A stretch of 51,218 nt of DNA from Bacteroidales bacterium. GTDB lineage: Bacteria; Bacteroidota; Bacteroidia; Bacteroidales; UBA932. The notes under the pieces were generated by a model that saw only the letters and a program-made list of their open reading frames with translations, was not told where the DNA came from and made no database searches. Made by a program: the position numbers and the translations under genes. The DNA lies in assembly GCA_024402115.1 (NCBI GenBank), contig JAKSJQ010000011.1, positions 1 through 51,218 of the forward strand, in the 5' to 3' direction. Of the stretch, positions 7,617 through 15,752 are shown piece by piece (position 1 is the first letter of the stretch; the number at the start of each line of letters is the position of its first letter).

Positions 7617-8832
7617 GAGAACCCTCATATCCTTTGCCGTGCTCGTCCTGTTGTCGGCTGTGACCTTTGCCGACAACTGGCCAATCTCGCGTCTGCCTTA
7701 TCCTAAGGTGGGCGTGAACCTAAATACAACCATCACAAACGCCGATTCGGACCTGCCGGAACTCAGCGGACTGGATTCGAAGATTCGCGCATACATGCAG
7801 AAATGGGAGCTCAAGGGTGCTTGCGTCGCTGTCATGCGCAATGATTCTCTCGTGTTCGCGAAAGGATATGGCAAGGCGGACGAGGGCGTTCCAATGCAGC
7901 CGTACCATCTCATGAGAGTCGCTTCTGTGTCCAAGCTCATCACCGCGGTCGGCATCATGAACCTCGTGGATCAGGGCATGCTCAGTCTCAGCGACCCGGT
8001 GTTCGGAGAGGACGGAATACTCGTGGGCCCGGAATACGCCAATGCTCTCAAGGATCCGAACTATTCGAAGATAACTGTGGAGCATCTGCTCCGACATCAG
8101 GCGGGTTTTGCGACCGATCCGATGTTCGCAGGGGAGACCGTTAGACAATCTCTCGGACTATCCAGAAAGCCGGTTGCAGAGGATTACATTCGCTACGGAT
8201 TGAGCAAGAAGGTGCTTTATCGTCCGGGTGACACTCATAGATATTCGAACTTTGGCTACCTCCTTCTCTCGAAGATAATCGAGGTGATAGGGGATACTGA
8301 CTATGAGACCTACATCGATAGAAACATCCTCGAACCCATCGGTTGCAATGACATGCACATCGCCGGAAATGAGTATGTCGACCGTTTCCCTGGTGAAGTC
8401 CGCTATTATAGTCATGATGTCTCGAAGAACAGCTACGGTGCCAACGATATCACCGTGCTCGCAGGAGCCGGCGGATGGTGCTGCTCCGTTCTCGAGCTCG
8501 CGAAGCTGGTTGCCGCTATCGACGGCCGCCCGGAAGTTGAGGATGTGATCAGCTCATATTCCGTGGACGATATGACAGCGTACCATGCTCCCGAATGGTA
8601 TTCTCTCGGTTGGAACGATACGAATCCGGAAAAGGGATGGACCAGGACGGGAACCTTCACCGGAACAAGCGCCCTCATCAAGTATTTCCCTGACGGCGAG
8701 TGCTGGATATTCGTGACCAATACGAGCACATGGCGTGGTCCACGGCTTGCGAACGCCACGGCGGAGCTCTTCGACCAGTGCCGTCTCCAATACAGCAGCA
8801 AGTTCCCTAAGCGCAATATGTTCTATTATTAG
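7609..8832 (+). CDS. Serine hydrolase, beta-lactamase/class C PBP-like, exported
   Basis: A 407-residue protein with a signal peptide (hydrophobic core about residues 7-21). The class C beta-lactamase/AmpC-like fold is shown by the SxxK motif SVSK (Ser106, Lys109), the YxN motif YSN (212-214) and a degenerate KTG-like strand near residue 350 (RTGTFTGTS). Such proteins act in the periplasm as D-aminopeptidases, esterases or low-molecular-weight PBPs; true beta-lactamase activity cannot be claimed. Its ATG lies inside the end of the cytidylate-kinase-like gene (8-bp overlap). It ends the plus-strand chain that begins at nrnA. Confidence 0.87.
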   Translation: MNRRTLISFAVLVLLSAVTFADNWPISRLPYPKVGVNLNTTITNADSDLPELSGLDSKIRAYMQKWELKGACVAVMRNDSLVFAKGYGKADEGVPMQPYHLMRVASVSKLITAVGIMNLVDQGMLSLSDPVFGEDGILVGPEYANALKDPNYSKITVEHLLRHQAGFATDPMFAGETVRQSLGLSRKPVAEDYIRYGLSKKVLYRPGDTHRYSNFGYLLLSKIIEVIGDTDYETYIDRNILEPIGCNDMHIAGNEYVDRFPGEVRYYSHDVSKNSYGANDITVLAGAGGWCCSVLELAKLVAAIDGRPEVEDVISSYSVDDMTAYHAPEWYSLGWNDTNPEKGWTRTGTFTGTSALIKYFPDGECWIFVTNTSTWRGPRLANATAELFDQCRLQYSSKFPKRNMFYY

Positions 8833-8862
8833 GTTCGTACCGGTCATCGACGGTCACGAACC
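8832..8862 (+). terminator. Bulged hairpin after the serine hydrolase gene
   Basis: The segments 8832-8842 and 8851-8862 pair as 7 + 4 bp with a single bulged C at 8855. No T tract follows, so it is a weak terminator or a 3'-end stabilising hairpin. It begins at the last base of the stop codon. Confidence 0.4.
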
Positions 8863-8885
8863 TTCGCTCCGCTCAAAGATAAAGA

Positions 8886-8913
8886 CAAGGCGGTGATTTT
8901 CGTCACCGCCTTG
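8886..8913 (-). terminator. Terminator of the CoA-transferase gene
   Basis: A perfect 11-bp stem (8886-8896 with 8903-8913) with a 6-base loop. Read on the minus strand it is followed by the T-rich run TCTTTATCTTT and lies 22 bp after the CoA-transferase stop. On the plus strand no T run follows. Confidence 0.75.
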
Positions 8914-8935
8914 CCTGCGTCTGTATGGAGATCTG

Positions 8936-10234
8936 CTAGATGTCGAAATTGTGGTAGTGAGGACCGAACCTCTCGAATGCCTGACGGTCGAGCATCTCGC
9001 GGTCGTCTGGGTGAGCGATGCTGATGAGGAGCTTCGCGCGCTCCTGGCAGCTGCGTCCATAAAGGTCTACCGCACCGTACTCGGTAACTACCCAATGCGC
9101 GTCTGAACGTGGAGTTACGACACCTGCACCAGGGTTGAGCTGGGCTGTGATCTTGCTCTGGCCCTTTGCGGTCCTAGAAGCAAATGCGGTGATGCTCTTA
9201 CCACCCTCGCTCATCGAAGCACCGCGAACGAACTCGAGCTGTCCGCCGGTACCTGAGAAGAGCCTTGTTCCGATAGAGTCTGCACAGATCTGGCCGGTGA
9301 GGTCAATCTCCACTGCTGAGTTGATTGCCTTCATGTTAGGGTTCTGTGCGATGATCCATGGGTTGTTGGTGTACTCGATGTCGCGCATGAGTACGTCTGG
9401 GTTATGGTCGATGAAAGAGTACACCTCGTTGCTTCCGAGAAGGAATGACGAAACGACTTTTCCTGTGTCGATCTTCTTGTTCATGCCGTTGATGACGCCC
9501 TTCTTGATGAGACGAAGGAGTCCGTCAGCGAACATCTCGGTGTGGAGACCGAGGTTCTTGTGGTTTCCGAGCTCGCCTGCAAGCGCGTTAGGAAGGGCTC
9601 CGATACCCATCTGGAGGCAGTCGCCATCGTTTACGAGTGCTGCGCAGTTCTTTCCGATGAGCATCTCGGTAGGAGTCGGCTCTGCGAAGTTTGCTGTCAC
9701 GAGAGCTGCGTCATCCTGTACGAGATAGTCGAACTTGCTGAGCGGAATGAGGTTGCCATACGCGAAAGGAACGTTAGGGTTCACGACTCCGATCACGAGT
9801 TCAGCTGTTTCGATGGCTGCAACAGAGCAGTCTACGGAAGTACCGAGGCTGACCATTCCGTTCTCATCAGGAAGGGAGCAGTTCACGAGAGCTGCACCAA
9901 GCTTGATGAAACCCTGACGGTAGAGACGAGGAGTCTCTCCGAGGTGCACTGGAAGGTAGTCGGCATAACCCGCATTTACATTCTTGCGGACATTAGGACC
10001 GAGGAAGAAACCCTGATCGAAGAAGATGCCGTCGTACTGTGGCTCGCTATATGGAGCGGGGCCTTCAGTATGGAAATGGTGGAAATGCAGGTCCTTAACA
10101 TCTCCGGCGTCTGCGCGGCGGCAGAGTGCCTGGATGAGGATGTGTGGCACGCTGGCGACACTGCTGAGGTGGATGTGTGATCCGGATTTGATGTGGCTGA
10201 CAGCCTCGTCAGCGGAAACAAAGTTCAAATTCAT
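8936..10234 (-). CDS. Acetyl-CoA hydrolase/CoA-transferase family protein
   Basis: A 432-residue class I CoA-transferase of the acetyl-CoA hydrolase/4-hydroxybutyrate CoA-transferase group. Conserved features include GIGALPNAL (about 210-218), the probable catalytic glutamate in HTEMFADG (Glu233), SIGTRLFSGTGGQLEFVRGA in the C-terminal half, and the closing segment of the family (RAKLLISIAHPDDRE). In anaerobic Bacteroidota such enzymes move CoA between acetate, succinate, propionate or butyrate-related acids. The sequence does not decide which. It has its own promoter that overlaps the mazG promoter and a terminator after its stop. Confidence 0.9.
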   Translation of the reverse strand: MNLNFVSADEAVSHIKSGSHIHLSSVASVPHILIQALCRRADAGDVKDLHFHHFHTEGPAPYSEPQYDGIFFDQGFFLGPNVRKNVNAGYADYLPVHLGETPRLYRQGFIKLGAALVNCSLPDENGMVSLGTSVDCSVAAIETAELVIGVVNPNVPFAYGNLIPLSKFDYLVQDDAALVTANFAEPTPTEMLIGKNCAALVNDGDCLQMGIGALPNALAGELGNHKNLGLHTEMFADGLLRLIKKGVINGMNKKIDTGKVVSSFLLGSNEVYSFIDHNPDVLMRDIEYTNNPWIIAQNPNMKAINSAVEIDLTGQICADSIGTRLFSGTGGQLEFVRGASMSEGGKSITAFASRTAKGQSKITAQLNPGAGVVTPRSDAHWVVTEYGAVDLYGRSCQERAKLLISIAHPDDREMLDRQAFERFGPHYHNFDI

Positions 10235-10244
10235 GGAAATTGGT

Positions 10245-10252
10245 TATTTTTG
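10245..10252 (+). promoter_or_regulatory. -7 box of mazG
   Basis: TATTTTTG fits TAnnTTTG. With a start point 5-7 bp downstream, the leader to the ATG at 10279 is about 20 nt. The predicted start point falls on the -7 box of the opposing CoA-transferase promoter. Confidence 0.6.
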
Positions 10253-10258
10253 CGGCCA

Positions 10259-10288
10259 CAAAGTTAAGAAATAATCTCATGCACACAA
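10259..10288 (-). promoter_or_regulatory. Promoter of the CoA-transferase gene
   Basis: On the minus strand TTG (10288-10286), 19 bp and TAACTTTG (10266-10259) match the Bacteroidota consensus well. The -33 element lies inside the first codons of mazG. The expected start point is near 10253, about 19 nt before the ATG at 10234. Confidence 0.8.
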
Positions 10289-11085
10289 GAGAGGAAAAGT
10301 TGGAAGCGTTCGGTCGTCTGCTCGATGTGATGGACGCCCTGAGGGAAAAATGCCCATGGAACGCAGAACAGACCATGGAATCCATACGCCCCATGACTGA
10401 GGAGGAGGTTTATGAACTCAGCGACGCCATAATCAGAAAGGATACGGCCGAGACGATGAAGGAGATAGGTGACCTTCTCTATCATATGGTGTTCTATGCG
10501 CGCATAGGGCAGGAGAGCGAGTCTTTCGATATCGCGGATTCCATCAACAAGGTCTGCGATAAGATGATATTCCGCCATCCGCATGTGTTCCGTCGCGATG
10601 GTTCGCTGGTTCCGGACGGCGAAGCTCCGAGTGCAAAGGAGATTGCCGACACCTGGGAGCTGGTGAAGGCCAAGGAGAAAGACGGGAACAAGACCGTCAT
10701 GTCCGGAATCCCAACCTCCATGCCGGCGGTGCTCAAAGCCCTTTCCATGCAGGAGAAGGCCAGGGGCTGTGGGTTTGACTGGGAGAAGAGGGAAGATGTG
10801 TGGGACAAGGTCCATGAGGAACTCGGTGAGGCTCAGGAGGCCTGCGGAGAGGATGATATGGCACATATGACCGAGGAATTCGGCGACCTTATGTTCGCGA
10901 CCATCAACGCTGCAAGGCTCTATGGCGTGGATCCGGAAGTCGCCTTGAGCGGTACCTGCGAGAAGTTCCGTCGCCGTTTCACATATCTCGAGGAGAATAC
11001 CATGCGCAAGGGACGCAAGCTTTCGGACATGACCCTCGCTGAGATGGACGTGATCTGGGACGAAGCCAAGGCGAAGGGATTGTAG
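10279..11085 (+). CDS. mazG: Nucleoside triphosphate pyrophosphohydrolase MazG
   Basis: 268 residues from the ATG at 10279. An open frame reaches back to a TTG at 10240, but that would start before the promoter's expected transcription start, and homologous sequence begins at MHTREEKLEAF. Two all-alpha MazG domains are present, the first with CPWNAEQTMESIRPMTEEEVYEL and the EExxE/ExxD metal motif (EEEVYELSD...EIGDLLYH), the second with VHEELGEAQEA and EFGDLMFATINAARL. MazG hydrolyses non-canonical and regulatory NTPs to NMP and PPi. It is the only gene of its direction before prfA and shares a face-to-face promoter with the CoA-transferase. Confidence 0.95.
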   Translation: MHTREEKLEAFGRLLDVMDALREKCPWNAEQTMESIRPMTEEEVYELSDAIIRKDTAETMKEIGDLLYHMVFYARIGQESESFDIADSINKVCDKMIFRHPHVFRRDGSLVPDGEAPSAKEIADTWELVKAKEKDGNKTVMSGIPTSMPAVLKALSMQEKARGCGFDWEKREDVWDKVHEELGEAQEACGEDDMAHMTEEFGDLMFATINAARLYGVDPEVALSGTCEKFRRRFTYLEENTMRKGRKLSDMTLAEMDVIWDEAKAKGL

Positions 11086-11111
11086 TGATTCGCAAGAAAT
11101 TGCTATATTTG
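11080..11111 (+). promoter_or_regulatory. Promoter of prfA
   Basis: TTG (11080-11082), 21 bp, then TATATTTG (11104-11111). The -33 element overlaps the mazG stop region. The leader to the ATG at 11149 is about 31 nt. Confidence 0.7.
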
Positions 11112-11148
11112 CAGGCTATTACTACACAGAGAAAAGAAAATACCATAT

Positions 11149-12234
11149 ATGGCAGAAAATTCACTTTTGGAAAAGATCCTTGGACTTCAGGAGAAGTACG
11201 AGTCTCTTCAGGAGCAGCTCGCAAGTCCTGACGTTGTGTCTGACATGAAGAAGTTCGTGCAGCTGAACAAGCAGTACAAGGAGCTCGCGCCTGTGATTCA
11301 GGCTGGTCAGGAATACAAGATGCTCATGGATGAGCTCGAGATGGCTAAGGACATCATCGCGACCGAGAAGGATGAAGACCTTCGTGAGATGGCTAAGGAG
11401 CAGATTTCGGAGATCGAGCCTAAGATCCCTGACATGGAGCAGAATATCAAGCTCCTCCTCATCCCTGCAGATCCTGAGGATGAGAAGAACGCAATCCTCG
11501 AGATCCGCGGCGGTGCCGGTGGAGACGAGGCCGCAATCTTCGCAGGAGATCTCTTCCGTATGTACAGCAAGTATATCGAGACCAAGGGTTGGAAGATAGA
11601 GGTTACCAGCCAGTCCGAAGGTGCTGCCGGTGGATTCAAGGAAATCGTCGCAAAGGTCAGCGGAGACCATGTGTACGGAACTCTCAAGTACGAGTCCGGC
11701 GTACATCGCGTTCAGCGTGTGCCTCAGACAGAGACTCAGGGTAGAGTACAGACTTCTGCTGCTTCTGTGGCAGTCCTTCCGGAGGCAGGCGAGTTCGATA
11801 TCGAGCTCAACGAGAAGGATATCAGAAAGGATACCTTCTGCTCATCAGGTCCTGGCGGTCAGTCTGTGAACACTACCTATTCTGCTATCCGCCTTACCCA
11901 TATCCCTACCGGTATCGTGGTACAGTGCCAGGATGAGAAGTCACAGCTCAAGAACTACGACAAGGCCCTCAATGAGCTCCGTACCCGTATCTACAATATG
12001 GAGTATCAGAAGTACCTCGACAATATTTCGGCAAAGCGTAAGACTATGGTCAGCACAGGTGACCGCTCGGCTAAGATCCGTACCTACAACTATCAGCAGT
12101 CGCGAGTTACCGATCACCGTATCAACTACACCATGTATAACCTTCCGGTGTTCATGGATGGTGCGATCCAGGACGTGATCGACCAGCTTATCATCGCTGA
12201 GAACGCAGAGCGTCTCAAGGAAGCAGGCGAGTAG
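11149..12234 (+). CDS. prfA: Peptide chain release factor 1
   Basis: A 361-residue class I release factor that reads UAA and UAG and triggers peptide release in the ribosomal A site. The GGQ catalytic motif is at residues 236-238 (SSGPGGQSVN), and the QTSAASVAVLPEAG segment and the KSQLKNYDKAL region are RF1-type. The codon-recognition tripeptide at 192-194 reads PQT, where the well-studied RF1 proteins have PAT or PVT; the RF2 SPF motif is absent, so this is RF1. Downstream fabF is convergent with no strong terminator between. Confidence 0.96.
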   Translation: MAENSLLEKILGLQEKYESLQEQLASPDVVSDMKKFVQLNKQYKELAPVIQAGQEYKMLMDELEMAKDIIATEKDEDLREMAKEQISEIEPKIPDMEQNIKLLLIPADPEDEKNAILEIRGGAGGDEAAIFAGDLFRMYSKYIETKGWKIEVTSQSEGAAGGFKEIVAKVSGDHVYGTLKYESGVHRVQRVPQTETQGRVQTSAASVAVLPEAGEFDIELNEKDIRKDTFCSSGPGGQSVNTTYSAIRLTHIPTGIVVQCQDEKSQLKNYDKALNELRTRIYNMEYQKYLDNISAKRKTMVSTGDRSAKIRTYNYQQSRVTDHRINYTMYNLPVFMDGAIQDVIDQLIIAENAERLKEAGE

Positions 12235-12242
12235 TAAATCTA

Positions 12243-12270
12243 CCTAGAAGTTTATGCTTTTCTTTCTAGG
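12243..12270. terminator. Weak hairpin between prfA and fabF
   Basis: A 7-bp inverted repeat (12243-12249 with 12264-12270) spans the end of fabF, including its stop codon. The loop is 14 bases and neither strand carries a good T tract, so termination here is uncertain. Confidence 0.3.
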
Positions 12271-13504
12271 CTTTGCGGAATGCGACGCAGGCGTTGTGCC
12301 CACCAAAGCCCAGGGAGTCTGAAATCGCTAGTGTGAGGTCTGCCTTGACGGACTTGTTCGGCGTATAGTCAAGATCACATTCAGGATCCTGCTCGTCAAG
12401 ACCGATGGTCGGAGGAACGATGCCTTCCTTGAGGGCAAGCACCGCAGCGATGGCCTCAATCGCTCCTGCCGCTCCGAGCAGATGTCCTGTCATGGACTTG
12501 GTCGAACAGATGTGAGCCTTCTTTGCATCCTCGCCGAGAGCGAGCTTGAAGGCAAGGGTCTCGCACTTGTCGTTGAGAGGAGTTCCTGTGCCGTGCGCGT
12601 TGATGTGGAGCGTGTCGTCGGAGTTGTATCCAGCCTCGTCGAGCGCAAGCTTGATGGCGGCAGCCTGGGTCTGTCCTGTCGGATTCGGTGCAGTCACATG
12701 GTGTGCGTCGCAGCTATGTCCATATCCGGATACGAAGGCGAGAATCTGTGCTCCTCTTGCCTTTGCGTGTTCATATTCCTCGAGAATCAGTATTCCTGCA
12801 CCTTCGCCCAGCACGAATCCACCGCGCTTTGCGTTGAACGGGAGGCTTGCCCTGGTCGGGTCGGTCTCCTTGCTGAGTGCCCTTGATGCTGCAAACGATG
12901 CTGCTGCCATAGGAACGAGGGCTGCTTCCGCGCCTCCGGTGATGATTGCGTCGGAATAGCCGTGCTTGATGGCTCTGAATGCTTCTCCGATAGCGTTTGT
13001 GCCGCTTGCGCATGCGGATACGGTGTCCAGACATGGACCGCAGGCGTTGTGCCTGATGGCGATGTTCGCTCCGGCTATGTTTGAAATCATCGTTGAAACG
13101 TAGTTCGGAGAGATCCAGCGGAGACCTTCCTTGACTGATTTCTCGCACTCGGCTACTATGGTGCCGTAACCGCCTATGCCGGAACCGACGTAGACTCCCA
13201 GGCGCATAGGATCTATGTTCTCTCCAGAGACTAGCCCGGCCTGGTCCATTGCCTGCTTTGCAGCAGCTACTGCATATATAGTGAACTTATCCTGTTTCCT
13301 AATGAAGGGCTTTTCGATTCCGTAGACCTCTGGCTGGAAGTCCTTCACGGTACCTCCGACATGTACGTTGATGTCGAGGCCTTCGTATTCTTCTATGCTG
13401 ACGATGCCACATACGCCCTCGACGAGGTTCTTCCAATATGTCTGCACGTCGTTACCTACCGGAGAGATGACTCCCATTCCGGTCACGACTACTTTTCTTT
13501 CCAT
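12266..13504 (-). CDS. fabF: Beta-ketoacyl-ACP synthase II
   Basis: A 412-residue condensing enzyme of type II fatty acid synthesis, extending acyl-ACP with malonyl-ACP. The Cys-His-His triad is complete: Cys165 in TVSACASG, a histidine in NAHGTGTPLND and a histidine in STKSMTGHLLGAAGA. The glycine-rich C-terminal strand SLGFGGHNA is also present. Length and motifs are those of FabF rather than FabB or FabH. No acpP lies next to it. It is transcribed after the DUF4293 gene with a 6-bp gap. Confidence 0.96.
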   Translation of the reverse strand: MERKVVVTGMGVISPVGNDVQTYWKNLVEGVCGIVSIEEYEGLDINVHVGGTVKDFQPEVYGIEKPFIRKQDKFTIYAVAAAKQAMDQAGLVSGENIDPMRLGVYVGSGIGGYGTIVAECEKSVKEGLRWISPNYVSTMISNIAGANIAIRHNACGPCLDTVSACASGTNAIGEAFRAIKHGYSDAIITGGAEAALVPMAAASFAASRALSKETDPTRASLPFNAKRGGFVLGEGAGILILEEYEHAKARGAQILAFVSGYGHSCDAHHVTAPNPTGQTQAAAIKLALDEAGYNSDDTLHINAHGTGTPLNDKCETLAFKLALGEDAKKAHICSTKSMTGHLLGAAGAIEAIAAVLALKEGIVPPTIGLDEQDPECDLDYTPNKSVKADLTLAISDSLGFGGHNACVAFRKA

Positions 13505-13510
13505 AGGTGA

Positions 13511-13936
13511 TTATCTCTTTCTTGTGTCACGGAGTCTGCTTGATGCGCGTACCATGATCTCGTCCTGGAAGATCTTGCGCGAAGCCATGAAGCAGAGTAT
13601 TGAAGCTATGAGCGGGAATACGGCGGTGACCGAGAACACCATCACGTCGTGGTTCGCGAACCAGTCGCTCACGATTACGCCCTGGATTCCGAGAAGGAGG
13701 AGGGCGGTGAGTACCGCAAGTCTCATCTGGAGAAGCCTGAGCTTCCAGGTGAAGATGCTGAGCACGCCGGTAAGCATGCAGATGATGGTGAGTACGAGAT
13801 AAATGAGTTTCTCGCTGTAACGGATGTGCTCCACGACGCCGTCTGCGCCTATGACATTTGCGATGTTACAGAAAAACAGCGATGCCGTGAGTGCACAGGC
13901 GATCGCAAGATATAGGGTCTGTATTCTTTGCCACAT
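13511..13936 (-). CDS. DUF4293 family membrane protein
   Basis: 141 residues from the ATG at 13936; the family normally begins M(W/I)QRIQT, which matches here, so the in-frame TTG 12 bp upstream is not used. Four hydrophobic helices are visible (about residues 8-25, 39-58, 66-84 and 93-112), followed by a basic C-terminal tail. DUF4293 proteins are small inner-membrane proteins of Bacteroidota with unknown function. It is the first gene of a two-gene minus-strand unit with fabF and has its own -7 box, so a link with membrane lipid supply is possible but only an inference. Confidence 0.82.
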   Translation of the reverse strand: MWQRIQTLYLAIACALTASLFFCNIANVIGADGVVEHIRYSEKLIYLVLTIICMLTGVLSIFTWKLRLLQMRLAVLTALLLLGIQGVIVSDWFANHDVMVFSVTAVFPLIASILCFMASRKIFQDEIMVRASSRLRDTRKR

Positions 13937-13959
13937 GATGCTTGTCAATTTGTTTGCTA

Positions 13960-13967
13960 CAAAAATA
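13960..13967 (-). promoter_or_regulatory. -7 box of the DUF4293-fabF unit
   Basis: Read on the minus strand the box is TATTTTTG. The start point should be near 13954, about 18 nt before the ATG at 13936. No -33 TTG at the usual spacing. Confidence 0.6.
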
Positions 13968-13987
13968 CGGATTTAATGTGAAATTGC

Positions 13988-13995
13988 TAAATTTG
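13988..13995 (+). promoter_or_regulatory. -7 box of the nucleoside phosphorylase gene
   Basis: TAAATTTG lies 24 bp before the ATG at 14020 and only 20 bp from the opposing box at 13960-13967, so the two promoters are back to back. Confidence 0.65.
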
Positions 13996-14019
13996 TCGAC
14001 AACCACAAGATCATACACG

Positions 14020-14889
14020 ATGAGAATCCCAGAATCAGAACTAATCATCAACTCTGACGGATCTGCATTCCACATCCATCTCCGTCCAGAAGAACTTGCA
14101 GATGATGTCATCCTCGTAGGTGACCCCGGCAGGGTTGACATGATCGCAGAATTCCTGACTGACATCGAATACAGGCATGCTTCCCGCGAGTTTGTCTCCG
14201 TTGCGGGCAGATACAACGGAAAGCGTTTCACCGTGCTCTCTCATGGAATCGGAACCGACAACATCGATATCGTGATGACTGAGCTTGACGCTCTCGCGAA
14301 CATCGATTTCGAGACTCGTGAGGTGAAGAAGGAGCACAGGTCGCTCAATATCCTCAGAATAGGAACCTCCGGCGCGATCCAGCCTGACATCCCTCTCGGA
14401 TCGTATGTGTTCTCAGAGATCTCCCTCGGCTGCGACGGACTTCTCAACTGGTACGGCGACAGAGACGCCGTCGCCCTCAAGGATTACGAGGAGGAGCTCA
14501 TGCGCCACATGAACTGGAGCAGGTACCTTCCAGTTCCTTACTTCGTGCCTGCCGGAAAGGGTATGACCGAAAAGTTCCGCGGACGTGCGATATTCGGCAT
14601 CACCATCTCGGCATCCGGTTTCTACGGTCCTCAGGGCCGCGTGATAAGGATACCGCTCGCAATGCCTGACATGGTGGACAATTTCGAGTCGTATCTGTGC
14701 AACGGCAGGAGGATCACCAACTTCGAGATGGAAGGATCGGCGCTTGCAGGTCTTGCTGCCCATCTCGGACATAATGCCGCAACCATCTGCTGCATCATCG
14801 CCCAGCGTCACGCAGGCGACAGCAATACCGAGTACAAGGGCGGTATCCGTGAACTTGTGGAGTACTGCCTCAACGTCCTTACCGAATAA
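14020..14889 (+). CDS. Nucleoside phosphorylase (PNP/UDP family), uridine phosphorylase-like
   Basis: 289 residues from the ATG at 14020, chosen because it follows the promoter box at the usual distance and homology begins here. The PNP_UDP_1 fold is shown by the phosphate-binding LVGDPGRVDM, the segment RIGTSGAIQPDIPLGSYVFSE (residues about 117-137 in part) and the ribose/base-binding FEMEGSALAGLAAHLG near the C terminus. The enzyme should split a nucleoside with phosphate to base and ribose 1-phosphate; the ME(G)S site fits uridine phosphorylase better than purine phosphorylase, but specificity is not certain. The stop shares one base with the next start (TAATG). Confidence 0.9.
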   Translation: MRIPESELIINSDGSAFHIHLRPEELADDVILVGDPGRVDMIAEFLTDIEYRHASREFVSVAGRYNGKRFTVLSHGIGTDNIDIVMTELDALANIDFETREVKKEHRSLNILRIGTSGAIQPDIPLGSYVFSEISLGCDGLLNWYGDRDAVALKDYEEELMRHMNWSRYLPVPYFVPAGKGMTEKFRGRAIFGITISASGFYGPQGRVIRIPLAMPDMVDNFESYLCNGRRITNFEMEGSALAGLAAHLGHNAATICCIIAQRHAGDSNTEYKGGIRELVEYCLNVLTE

Positions 14890-15659
14890 TGAAAAGAATC
14901 ATCATATTCCTTCTCTGTGCGATGTCTCTGACCTCGTGCGGAATACTCACCAGTGGCCAGCTTGACGCAGGCTATCTTGCGTCCGCGGCAGCCAAGACCC
15001 TCAGCGCGGCGACAATCTCCGATGCCCAGATCATCCAGCTCAGCCAGCAGTCGGTCGCAGCCTATGACGCGCAGAACAGAGTGATCACTTCGGGCAAGTA
15101 CTATGACAGGCTCACCAGAATCGCATCTTCCATCAAGGCTCCCCAGGGCATGAAGTTCAACTTCAAGGTTTATGACGTGCCGGAGGTGAATGCATTCGCA
15201 TGTGCGGACGGTTCGATCCGTATCTACCGCGGTCTGCTCGACGTCATGGATGATGACATGCTCATCGCCATCATAGGCCATGAGGTCGGACATGTCGTCC
15301 ATCAGGACAGCAAGAAGGCGATGAAGAGGGCCTACCTGTCCTCTGCCGCCAGGGATGCGGTCAGCTCTGTCGGCGGAGTCGTAGGTGTGCTTTCTGATTC
15401 GATCCTCGGTGACCTCGCTGAGTCATATACGAGCGCTCAGTATTCGCAGAAGCAGGAATATGCTGCTGACTCATATGGTTTCCAGTTCGCTGTCGACAAC
15501 GGACGTGACAAGTACAGCATGTACAAGGCCCTTGATAAGCTCGTCCAGCTCTCCGGAAGTTCTTCGACCAAGTCTTCGGTCGCGAAGTGGTTCGCTTCTC
15601 ATCCAGACAGCGGAGAGAGGGCCGCGAGGGTAAAGAGGATGGCAGATGAGATGAAATAG
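14889..15659 (+). CDS. M48 family metallopeptidase lipoprotein
   Basis: A 256-residue lipoprotein (lipobox LTSC, Cys17). The zinc motif is HEVGH (His131, Glu132, His135), and the third ligand lies in the downstream EYAADSYGFQFA segment. It resembles the periplasmic LoiP/YggG and BepA-type M48 peptidases, which degrade or refold outer-membrane proteins; no TPR domain follows as in BepA, so it is of the short LoiP-like kind. Translation is coupled to the phosphorylase gene by a TAATG overlap, though the functions seem unrelated. A bidirectional terminator follows. Confidence 0.92.
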   Translation: MKRIIIFLLCAMSLTSCGILTSGQLDAGYLASAAAKTLSAATISDAQIIQLSQQSVAAYDAQNRVITSGKYYDRLTRIASSIKAPQGMKFNFKVYDVPEVNAFACADGSIRIYRGLLDVMDDDMLIAIIGHEVGHVVHQDSKKAMKRAYLSSAARDAVSSVGGVVGVLSDSILGDLAESYTSAQYSQKQEYAADSYGFQFAVDNGRDKYSMYKALDKLVQLSGSSSTKSSVAKWFASHPDSGERAARVKRMADEMK

Positions 15660-15685
15660 GCAGATTTTTGAAGAAAAAAAGATAA

Positions 15686-15724
15686 AAAGCGAGCTTGTGC
15701 AACGGAATTGTACAAGTTCGCTTT
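15686..15724. terminator. Bidirectional terminator between the M48 gene and clpC
   Basis: A 13-bp stem (15686-15698 with 15712-15724, one G-U pair) with a 13-base loop. On the minus strand it runs into TTTTTATCTTTTTTT, a good terminator for clpC about 105 bp after its stop; on the plus strand only TTT follows, still enough for a weak stop after the M48 gene. Confidence 0.7.
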
Positions 15725-15731
15725 AGCTTTG
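15724..15731 (+). promoter_or_regulatory. -7 box upstream of a candidate small gene
   Basis: TAGCTTTG fits TAnnTTTG and begins on the last base of the terminator stem. The distance from its end to the ATG at 15753 is 21 bp, similar to other genes here. No -33 TTG at 19-21 bp. Confidence 0.45.
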
Positions 15732-15752
15732 CATCATCAAAACAAGGAAACA

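Noticed and set aside
7609..8832. Serine hydrolase as an antibiotic-resistance beta-lactamase
   Set aside because: SxxK and YxN are shared by many peptidases and esterases; the KTG box is degenerate, so a resistance claim is not supported.
4044..8832. nrnA-to-hydrolase chain as a defence or toxin system
   Set aside because: All members fit housekeeping or envelope roles, and the kinase-like protein and MATE exporter are common in the phylum without a defence link.
9542..10180. Open frame of 212 codons opposite the CoA-transferase
   Set aside because: Antisense shadow of a conserved enzyme; no start signals.
10240..10278. Longer mazG start at TTG 10240
   Set aside because: It lies before the expected transcription start and the added residues match the promoter region rather than protein sequence.
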